The position numbers and the translations under genes are program-made. From the NCBI RefSeq assembly GCF_910592395.1, contig NC_088314.1:12710001-12774000 (forward strand): a DNA stretch of 64,000 bases, given 5' to 3'. The first letter of the stretch is position 1; every line of letters begins with the position of its first letter. A model generated the notes under the pieces. That model did not search any database, was not told where the DNA came from, and saw nothing but the letters and a program-made list of their open reading frames with translations. This stretch comes from Lineus longissimus (taxonomy: Eukaryota; Nemertea; Pilidiophora; Heteronemertea; Lineidae). Positions 24,742 to 33,722 of this stretch are shown one piece after another.

Positions 24742-25083
24742 TGCTTCCCTAAAGCAAAAATAATCAAAGAATGTTGAATATTATTAAATGGATATATCGT
24801 GAATTTTAATGCAGGAAAACCGCCAAACATTCATCCTACGGCAATTGAATTCCCCAAAAGTTGGAAACTGCTTAAAATTCATGACAGACGTTTTGCCTAA
24901 TACCGTATGATGTCGGTTTAAATGAAAGAATTTGCAAATCTCAGTGTCAGGTTGACAGTTACATTAACCTCATTGAGGTCTGTTGTCACGTGCGGGTAAT
25001 TTTCACGGTGCCCGTTGTCGCGAAATTAAACATAAACATTTTTAAATGGCAATCATGAAAAGCCCTCCCACCAGCAAACACTG

Positions 25084-25395
25084 AAAGAACAGGGTGGATA
25101 GAGACAAAATTTCAAAGGTCGTTGGATACGGCTCCTAGGCCTCGGAAGGGCCTGAATACCAACCCAAGTCGAATTTTCATGAAACGTGAAACTGTGATTA
25201 TTTTTTATTTTGTTGTTGATTTTATTCAGTTTTATTTTTCATTTTTATCGTAATTTCTAATTTTCCTTTTGGAAAATTTGCTTTAGGCCTAGGTTTCTCC
25301 AAATGAAAACCGACTTTATGTACCTCGATTGAGGTGACTTAGAGATGCATCATTGTCTACCTCGAAATTGAGATTGTCAAATTGGCAAAGTTTGA
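25084..25395. repeat. Direct repeat copy B (~310 bp)
   Basis: Second copy of the 24431-24741 segment, differing at a few positions (for example a GACTTAGAG variant near 25336). Confidence 0.85.
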
Positions 25396-25614
25396 GGAAC
25401 TGACTGTGGATTTACCTGCCTGGGCTTGAAAACTTCAGATTTTTTACAAACCATGAGGTAGGAATGGGTAGTAAAATTACAGAATCATTCAAGGGTGCAA
25501 TTGATTGAGTTTTCGTGTTGATTTCGACACATACTTTTAGTTTATAAGTGGTGAGCAGTGAAACACACACAGCCACTAATGCATAGTCCAAATTCGGATT
25601 TGATGTAAAATCAG

Positions 25615-25747
25615 AATAGAGAGGTTAAGATCCCGAACGGGAACGAGAAACGTGAACGTGAATTTGGTACTGTTTGAACTTCAATAGCAGGTGATGTCAT
25701 TCCCATTCACATTTGCCATTCCCATTCAGGATCTTAACCTCTCTATT
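25615..25747. mobile_element. Small MITE with 19-bp perfect terminal inverted repeats
   Basis: AATAGAGAGGTTAAGATCC at 25615-25633 is exactly inverted at 25729-25747. The arms continue imperfectly inward (GGGAACG... against ...CCATTCCCATTC). Confidence 0.8.
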
Positions 25748-27170
25748 AAGTTCAATACAAAACGACAAATGTACCAAAACTGCCATGCAAAATGTAAAGA
25801 TATTTTTTTATATTAAATATATTTTCAAATAAAAACTATTTTCCTTGTTACCAAGTACCATGACTATTTTTCGCGCCTTGCCTCCTTATGAATCTCGGGA
25901 TTTCGCATCATCGGCTTACACAAAATGGCAGGCTCTTCCATCTCTCCTACAGCAGGGATGCAGCATATATTTGAATAATAACACGGTGCACATAATGAAT
26001 TTGCAACGAGCTGTGCATTTCCTTCATTAGACTAGTGCCTGGTCCTACCGATGCTGTGAAGTCACTTTTGAATTTTGCTGAATGCAGAACCAGTCTTCAC
26101 AACCGCACTGCCCAGAGTCCCAGGTAGTACATGTTTGTCAATGTGTATTTTTTACCCATAATACAACAGTCCAGACACTAATTTCAACATGAGTACATTC
26201 CATATGAAATTAGGTCGCTGACAAACGGCCATAAACGAAGAATTTTTCATTATGCTATAGTCCATATCTGAAGTTCGTCTTTGAAACTTTCAGGTTTTCA
26301 ATTTTAAAGCTGAAAATAGAATGCTTGAGAGTCAATTTGAATTGGCACCGATGCTTATAATGCCCTATACTTGGTCAGGATTGTTCAGCATTTCTAGAAA
26401 AACAGTGTGATACACTCCTGTCATGGTGTTTACTGCCTTGAAAATTTGTCCAAGACGAATGTTAGTGCAGACCTTGTCAAGAAAGGGAGCAAACACCATC
26501 TGTGAGAGGAATGTAACTGACAGTGTAAAAGAAGAAAGATTCTGGGTCTTTTTTGTGGTATTTTAAAATTCATGTAAATTTTATATCTTGTTGAACATTT
26601 TATTAGTCCTTTCATTCAATCCATTCGTGACTTCCAAGCAATTTCATGGGACCCCTGCCCTCTCACTTCAAGCCACCTTTGCCCCCAGCCTGCTGTCTTC
26701 AGTTTTCTCGAGTGACTGGATTGCTGCATGTGATGAAGGGCCTGGTACTGTTCCATGAACAATTGCAGATTGTACTTCCAGAATTAAGAAATCTGATTTC
26801 TTAATCCTGCAAGTACTTGTGGTTTTTCCGAGACACACTGTAAAAATATGCCCAAGGTCTGCCGAGATGCATTGATTGTCACAACCACCAGGAATGGATG
26901 CTATTATCCTACTGTCTCTGACCCATTTGATTCAACTGAGTCCATGCAGCACAATCCTGGATGAAGCGTCTTGAACCTGTACACAGGAAAAAGATCCCAG
27001 GCAGGTATCATCTGTTCCTTTGGCCTGCTACATGTCTGCAGCACCGCCTCTCTTGTGGCAGTTCTAACACTTCACTAAGTCCCCTGGGATGAGATTCACA
27101 AAAAAACTTAAGTCCTAAGTTTCAGTAAGATCGAACTTTTTCATTGGCTTAAACCATGTCACATGACCAT
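25748..27170. other. Noncoding stretch
   Basis: No supported gene or strong repeat. From 27091 a copy of the following palindrome's outer motif (TTCACAAAAAAACTTAAGTCC) appears in direct orientation. Confidence 0.35.
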
Positions 27171-27247
27171 GTTCACAAAAAATCTTAAGTCCATAATTTA
27201 ACTTAACATTGTTAAGTTTAATTATGGACTTAAGATTTTTTGTGAAC
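27171..27247. repeat. Near-perfect 77-bp palindrome
   Basis: GTTCACAAAAAATCTTAAGTC at the left is inverted at the right end, with arms of ~36 bp and only a couple of mismatches around the centre (~27209). It could be a minimal hairpin element or a small-RNA precursor-like stem. Confidence 0.85.
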
Positions 27248-28278
27248 AAGGTCCCTGGAACTGGCACAGCCATCCGTCACAACCAACCAAGCAAACTGGA
27301 TTGATGAAGGCACAAGCCAGTGTCCGTCACCAACCTACAGATCCACAAGACAAAGTCACAACTAGAGAAACCCACAGGACAACGTCACAACCAGCAAAAC
27401 CTCATCCTATCGGTGTCCCTCACCATCAAGGATACCAAGACTCAAGCTTTCCTAGTTGTGACCTTGTCTTTTGGTTTATGGCCCATAAACTGCAGTCCTT
27501 GGGAAGTGCACCTTGCAGCACCACCCTGCTTTCCTAGGGATTGGAACAATTCCCGATGGTCCTGTTCCTGTCCTCACTATCCATGGTCTTCTGCATGTCT
27601 ATTGGAGTCTTTCTGGAGGCAATTCAGAGTATAATTTTCCTGGCAGTGGATCATACAGTCAAACCTACTGTATTAAACCAGAATTGATGAATGCACCAAG
27701 AACATCTTCTTCACAAGATGCACGCTGGGCGTGGCAAATAACCAGGTTTTCGAAAATTATATGTTTGTTTAGTTTGCAATATGGAATAGGAAGGGTTGGG
27801 AGAGTTGAAAAGATGTGCAATATGAAGTAAGAAGTGTTCAGGTTGAAAATGGTTGTGGGAATGATTTTTATGCAGTCAAGAAGAAGTTAATTTCAAAGTT
27901 GTATATGAGAAGTTTTTATTTAGAAATTACAGTACCTTCATGGAGTTAGCATAACTGAAGTTATACAGGCATAGATATATGATGAAGACTACAAGCATCT
28001 GTATTTAATCATTGATGCATTTTGTGTACTAGTATATTAGAATGTGTGTCATTTCTCAATTATTCATCGAGTCTGAAAACATTGATAATGAACTGAACTT
28101 GAAGGTAACAGCAAGTACCTTACTGTAAGTAAATGGTGCATGATGAAGATGGCTGTAGTCTTCATTGCATATGTATGACTGTATAAGTAGCAAGACTCTC
28201 TTGAGAGTACTAGTATATACCTGAACTAACTAGTGATGAATTGTTGTACCGTGATGCTGATTTCAGCCAGTGAAGATT
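27248..28278. other. Noncoding stretch
   Basis: No supported gene. It is the 3' flank of the minus-strand protease gene, so part of it may be its 3' UTR. Confidence 0.35.
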
Positions 28279-29194
28279 TCAGTATAAATCCGAGGGGGTG
28301 GACATCTTTATGTTTATGGAAACAGTGGTGATTAGTGCTTGGAGGTGGCATCCCGTGAATGAACGACTGTTAGTATTTCCAATATCATAAGTTATTTTTT
28401 TCGGGTTCAATCCAAGTAGACATGAGAATGCAAAGGCTATGGCCATGACGCCACAAATAGGGTCACTTGATTGTTGCGTCACATCAACATATTCCACATT
28501 ATCATTGTTTATCTGGTTGTAGACAAGGCATAACTGTAGGAATGTTTGTTGCAAATGTTCCGAGGACATTAAAGAATCGTAGATGTAAATTCTTTTAGAC
28601 GTAGAATGATAGTATGATGTACTCCAATGGTTTTTTAGAGGATGGATTAATATTGAGTCCTTGTCTGCTGGTATTGGTGGTGGACGTTTGTTTGAATCTT
28701 CACTTTGAGATAGAAAGTGCAACTCTGCTGGAGAATAGTAACCGATATGTCCTTTGTATTTGAGGCGATTTGCATAAAGATGCATAAGGTTCATGGCTGC
28801 CATGATGACATCATCAGTGATATCAGTGTTGCCTACAAAATATTCAACTTTCTTGTAGTTCTGGAAAGAAAAAAGAAATTGTACAATGGATTTGATGAAG
28901 GTGTGTGCGAGGTCAGGGATGATAGTGAATTGTCTTGGAAAAAATGGTTGACAGTGCTATTGGTGGAAGAGGAGTTGAGGAAGTGGATGGTTGGAAAAAA
29001 AGGACTTTAAGCTGTCATCTATATCATCATCTCATTTTTGTGTTTAAAGATGAAGTTGAGAATGAAATATTGTAAGGATGAGTCATGTCATAGTTATGAT
29101 TTGAAATGAATGAACTGACCTGTCTCTTTTCAGCTATATAAATGGCATGACGGTGTGCTTTCATAGTATTTGATGTTTTCTTCAGTTTTGGCAT
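28279..29194 (-). CDS. Ulp1-like (C48-type) cysteine protease, two exons
   Basis: Exon 1 is 29120-29194 (ATG; 25 codons; donor CAG/GTCAGT). Exon 2 is 28279-28860 (acceptor TTTTTTCTTTCCAG). Both junctions are phase 0, giving a 218-residue protein. The C-terminal part carries the Ulp1/SENP-type catalytic order His-Asp-Gln-Cys: NHWS (H~103), YIYDSL (D~120), VTQQSSDPICGV (Q~155, C~161) followed by MAIAFAF. Ulp1-like proteases cleave SUMO or similar conjugates, but small versions like this are mostly accessory genes of DNA transposons. No transposase lies beside it. The frame is intact, the catalytic residues are present, and the gene starts only ~20 bp from a satellite array, so its promoter may lie in that repeat. 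Confidence 0.7.
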
Positions 29195-29214
29195 GATTAT
29201 ATATCTAAAGAAAG

Positions 29215-30010
29215 GAGTTAAAGTGTACCAATATCTATTGCTGTGCCCAAGGGCCATGGATTCTAACATGACTGGGACAAGAAACAATAAAAAATATCAT
29301 TGGTATGGCCGTATCTGCTATGGTAGGGACAAGAAACCAATATCCATTGATGTGCCCAAAGGACTAATGGATTCTAACTGACTGGGACAAGAAACAATAA
29401 AAAACATTCATTGGTATGGCTTTATGTGCAATGGTAAGGACAAGACACCAATATCTATTGCTGTGCCCAAGGGCCATGGATTCTAACATGACTGGGACAA
29501 GAAACAATACAAAATATCATTGGTATCGCCTTATCTGCTATGCTAGGGACGAGAAACCAATATCCATTGATGTGACCAAAGGACTAATGGATTCTAACTG
29601 ACTGGAACAAGAAACAATAAAAAACATTCATTGGTATGGCCTTATGTGCAATGGTAAGGACAAGACACCAATATCTATTGCTGTGCCCAAGGGCCATGGA
29701 TTCTAACATGACTGGGACAAGAAACAATAAAAAAATATCATTGGTATGGCCTTATCTGCTATGGTTGGGACAAGAAACCAATATCCATTGATGTGACCAA
29801 AGGACTAATGGATTCTAACTGACTGGGACAAGAAACAATAAAACACATTCATTGGTATGGCCTTATGTGCAATGGTAAGAACAAGACACCAATATCTATT
29901 GCTGTGCCCAAGGGCCATGGATTCTAACATGACTGGGACAAGAAATGATAAAAAATATCATTGGTATGGCCTTGTAACTGACTGTGACAAGAAACATTGA
30001 AAAAAGTCAT
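29215..30010. repeat. Higher-order satellite: alternating ~110-bp A and B monomers, 220-bp dimers
   Basis: A monomers (ACCAATATCTATTGCTGTGC) start near 29227, 29447, 29667 and 29888. B monomers (ACCAATATCCATTGATGTG) start near 29336, 29556 and 29777. The dimer period is 220-221 bp, ~3.5 copies. Both types share GATTCTAAC...GACTGGGACAAGAAACAATA. Short ORFs inside are repeat artefacts. Confidence 0.9.
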
Positions 30011-31718
30011 TGGTATGGCCTTTATATGATGTCCAGATTTAAATCATATCTTACTTTTATTCGTGTGAAAATAGTGCTAACGGAACAGTAAAAACAAAGA
30101 ACGGGTAGGCCTACCATACGATCTCGGTTCAAACCGGCAACTGTCTTCCTACATGAATGAGTAGCGTGACCAAATAAGGAATCCCATTGACAACATTTTT
30201 ACGCGGGCTTTTATTTCATTGGTTTAAAGAAGTATGACGCATAAATTATTCATCGAGACCTGTGAAAAGCGTTCTACAACTCTGGATCGGCGGCGTCAAT
30301 TTAAGCCGCGATTTCTATGAAATCTGACACTAATTCTGGGAACTGAGAAGACATGAACTTAAGACCCATCTCGCCCCCACCTCCCCCCACCCCCTAGATT
30401 TTAAAATGCAGATCTGCACAAGTCTCAGGACCCAAGTTAGACCACCTAAAAAGCCGGAATGCAACTACGCAGTTGAGTTACCGTACGTCGTTAGACCAAG
30501 CTGCATTTTGGATCATCTTTCAACGATCGTCGACAAACTATTTCTCAAATCAATCTCAATCAATTGAACAATCCAAGCCTTCCCTAATGTTTCATCAATA
30601 CCTGCAATAACACAGGCAGCCAAAATCGCCCATGAAGTTGTGAATTCGATGAGAACTTACCTCTTGTATCTGCGTATAATAGCTAGACACGAAGCGTTCT
30701 CCGGCACTGTCTCCTTGCTTCTGAACTGCGCAGACTCCGAGACGTGACGTTGGCTTCACGTGGGACTGCACGTGGGATAACTCGCACAAAATTTAAAATG
30801 CCCCCCCCGATGGGGTCCTCACTAAATTGCGCTAGTAACACAACCTGGTGCAAAATTCATGAACTACGCTTATTGATAATGAAAGAGAAAGCTTTGCTCT
30901 CTATGATCAGATTTGTTTCATGATCCCCAATTGGGAGAAATCAGCTTCTGGAACAGTTTTTGGAAAATTTCGCTCTGTGCCACCTAGTGGCCAAACCGCT
31001 CATCCTGCGGAACCCACACTTGGTCTGTTCAGGAGTTCTAAAGGGTGTCAATGGCTAAAAGGGAAAATCAAAAGAAAATCTCCAGTCGTTTCAAAGTTAT
31101 CAGTGTGACGAGAATCAATACGAGTTTTTCATAACACGCCACCTATAGGACTAAAAAATTGATGAAATAAAAATATCGTGTGATATATCGTGTGCCATCA
31201 CCTGTAAAGCCTACCATAAAAATCTGGTGAGAAACCCACCCTTACAAAGGGACTTATGGTAGATTTTGTTTTTTCACAAAGCGCCCTCTGGTGGCTAAAC
31301 CATGAATCAAATCGAGTTGGCTTTCGAAAGGAACCAACGTCTACTTACCAGCAGTATACAAAAAAAGATTCAACAGAAAATCTCCAGTCGTTTTAAAGTA
31401 ATCAGTGTCACAAGAGAACAGCGACCGCCCGACCGCCCGGCACTTTCGGTAATTTAATAACCAGGTATTTCTTCGAAAACCTGGTTAAAAATAAAAAGTC
31501 AACAAGTCAAATCGAAAGCATCAAGAGATTCATGGTTTTATTCATGAGATAATTATACATAAATACTGTGGGTATGTGACAGTTGCCTTTTTAGACGTAA
31601 TACATTAGACGCATCATCCCAACTGTTCTTTGGCCAACTTTTTACTCTTAGCACAGTCAGAATTCACTCTGCTCATTCGAAATCCTGTTAATTGACCTCA
31701 AGCACAACAAAATGACGG
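30011..31718. other. Noncoding with a diverged ~160-bp duplication
   Basis: No gene supported. Segments ~30950-31110 and ~31270-31410 share a CACC/CTCTGGTGGC core, then AGAAAATCTCCAGTCGTTT and AAAGTTATCAGTGT-like ends. Two CACGTG E-boxes occur close together near 30757-30775. A poly-C run lies at about 30800-30808. Confidence 0.5.
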
Positions 31719-32056
31719 TTTAAAGGGGCACTGCATTCAATCGCGAATCGGTTTCAGCACGACCACCATAGAGGGAGGCGCCTATCGGCTAGGAATGAAA
31801 CTAAGAAACACGTTATCTAAATTGCCATTGTTACCTGTATTAAGTCTATTAAACTTTCTTCAGGAAAGCATAATATCCCATTAGAATGTTTGAAGAAGCT
31901 GTGTGGAAGCTTTGACGGCAATACATCACTGAACAAACTGCATTGCTGGGTATTTTAGGTACGTTTCCTGTAGTTCCATCGTTTTACCGATGGGCACCTC
32001 CCTCTACGGTGGTCGTGCTGAAACCGATTCGCGATTGAATACAGTGCCCCTTTAAA
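31719..32056. mobile_element. MITE with ~70-bp terminal inverted repeats and TTAA target site
   Basis: Left arm from 31719 (TTTAAAGGGGCACTGCATTC) and right arm ending 32056 are inverted over ~70 bp with few mismatches. If the ends are AGGGGCACTG...CAGTGCCCCT, both flanks are TTAA, the target of piggyBac- and Kolobok-type transposases. The interior (~200 bp) has no ORF. Confidence 0.85.
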
Positions 32057-32627
32057 TGACACATTTCATATTTTGACATGCAGACAAAACGCACGTGTTT
32101 ACAACACTACGTAGATCGCTTTTTCTCCTATATGCTACATCCGATTGAAATGGGATTGGTTTCATCATGGAGGATGCAGAAATAAGAAGGCGCACAAAAC
32201 ATACTGGTCTGTGTCGCACTGAGCTCCGAAAGCCAAATTTATTGAGCAATAGCCCACTGGGTTCTGGTGTGAACATCAATCTCTCCATTCTCCTCTGACA
32301 TGTTACATCATGTGACCTCCAGGTGCCAATACCAGTTTCCCCAAACGAAAACCGTCGATCTGGCTTTGCCAGTTCTAGTCTTTTTCTTTATTTTCAGTTG
32401 GTGGTGTGGAGAGTAGGCATACTACATCCGCCCTGATCTACTAGAATTGTGGGAAGTGAAGATACTCTAAATCATAATTGACTAGAAATAAGAATACCGT
32501 TGATTGATGCATGAGGCTTGATAGATATCAGTACCTGCACATAAAGCACAGACCGTGTCCGTTGGTGACCCCCGCCTTTTTGCAACCCATTCTCTCTTAC
32601 AATTCAAGGTATTGTCTAGTCCATGAA
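32057..32627. other. Noncoding leader region
   Basis: No gene supported before the next ORF. A pyrimidine-rich TCTCTTACAATTCAAG ending at 32608 could be a splice acceptor for that ORF. Confidence 0.3.
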
Positions 32628-33050
32628 ATGGAGACGTCTTTGACTTCAAATGATGCTGACTGCCCTCCTTGGAAGAAAGTGAGGTTGGATTCCAAAGTTG
32701 GTTCGGGCGGCCATAAAAGATATTTTGGGCGGATACGCAGGAAATCCAAGGCAGTCAAGTCAGAAGTTGCGTCGTCTATGTTCAACGTTGGAGACTCTGT
32801 TCTGTTTAAATTACTGAGGGATGTATATGTAGGAACTGTGTTGTCACAAGTTGATCCAAAACAGTACACCATTCAGGACTTCAGTGGAAGTATACATGCA
32901 GTAGTCATTGATGACCTCTATGAAGGATTACAAGTTTCGAGTCACGACCGATTACCAGCCGTTGGTGAAGACGTCTTTGTTCGATACAGTGATCAAACGG
33001 GGGTTCTCAAATTGGGAAAGACTGTTTGCATCAGAAATGGTGCACTATGA
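32628..33050 (+). CDS. Unrecognised small basic ORF, possible Tudor-like fold
   Basis: An open frame of 140 codons from ATG 32628 to TGA 33050. The frame is open from 32511, but the upstream part has no protein-like features. The N-terminus is polar and basic (PPWKKVRLDSK, GRIRRKSK). The centre FNVGDSVLFKLLRDVYVGTVLS...YTIQDFSG has the alternating strands of a Tudor/SH3-like barrel, and a second similar strand pair follows (VGEDVFVRYSDQTGVLKLG). No family is certain. It stands alone between a MITE and the Gypsy element. It may be one exon of a larger gene or a captured fragment. Confidence 0.45.
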   Translation: METSLTSNDADCPPWKKVRLDSKVGSGGHKRYFGRIRRKSKAVKSEVASSMFNVGDSVLFKLLRDVYVGTVLSQVDPKQYTIQDFSGSIHAVVIDDLYEGLQVSSHDRLPAVGEDVFVRYSDQTGVLKLGKTVCIRNGAL

Positions 33051-33339
33051 AAGGATGTGTCAGAGCTGTTTCAAGCATTTGTTCAGTCAGTGATTGTTTT
33101 CTACATGTTGGTTACTTTGGATAGTTGTTTGGAGGGTTCTTTTCTATACTTTATTAGCTCAGATCACATGGGTGAGCTTATGTCATGGTTTCTAGTTCTA
33201 CATGTAAATCAAGAGTAAGGTGACCTTCAGCTGTCATGTGGATGGCATGGATGGTTCTTTTCTGTACTTTATTTCAGCTCACATGTGTGAGCTCATATGT
33301 ACATGTACACGTGCATGTCATTTTGCATTTTTTGGTCTG
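33051..33339. other. Noncoding, AGCTCAC hairpin repeat fragment
   Basis: Two short palindromes of AGCTCA(N)TGTGAGCT type (about 33157 and 33279) belong to a TTTAGCTCAC...GTGAGCT repeat common in this window. The Gypsy element is inserted in it. Confidence 0.5.
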
Positions 33340-33344
33340 ATCCT
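33340..33344. repeat. Target-site duplication of the Gypsy element, left
   Basis: ATCCT directly before the 5' LTR. The same five bases follow the 3' LTR at 38388-38392. Confidence 0.9.
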
Positions 33345-33510
33345 TGTAGTGTAATCTGAATAAATGGGTCATAGAGTTTGAGGTGCTGCCACCTCGTGAT
33401 AGATTAGGGGACTGTTCAAAATGGCTGTCATGTTCTAGAAATATACTTCAAGTGTTCAGAGTTTAAATCCATCGTTATATTCTTTCGGAACGCCCATCGG
33501 CAACTGAACA
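33345..33510 (+). repeat. Gypsy 5' LTR
   Basis: TGTAGTGTAATCTG...CAACTGAACA, 166 bp, TG...CA ends. It contains AATAAA (33358-33363), the likely polyadenylation signal. Unusually short for a Gypsy LTR. Confidence 0.95.
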
Positions 33511-33523
33511 TGGTGTCAGAAGT
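33511..33523 (+). other. Primer-binding site, tRNA-Leu type
   Basis: TGGTGTCAGAAGT follows the 5' LTR directly. It is complementary to the 3' end of animal tRNA-Leu (…ACTTCTGACA plus CCA). Confidence 0.75.
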
Positions 33524-33722
33524 TAAAGAAGACTCTCATGAACTGGGAGAGACTGTTATTTTGTTGAGAGATGTCGATGTTGATGAGCTTTGAGCCAAGA
33601 TTCGTGAATCTTTCCCCAGTCAGAGGAAATGTTTCTGATGACTGCATGTACATCTCGTGTGCATCATGTGTATAAAGGTGCTGTGCAGTGACTTTTCATG
33701 TGCTGAACAGTGAGTTGCGCCC

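Noticed and set aside
27301-27830. Overlapping + strand ORFs of 78-105 codons
   Set aside because: Three frames are open at once in a Thr/Gln/Pro-biased stretch; no motif, no splice context.
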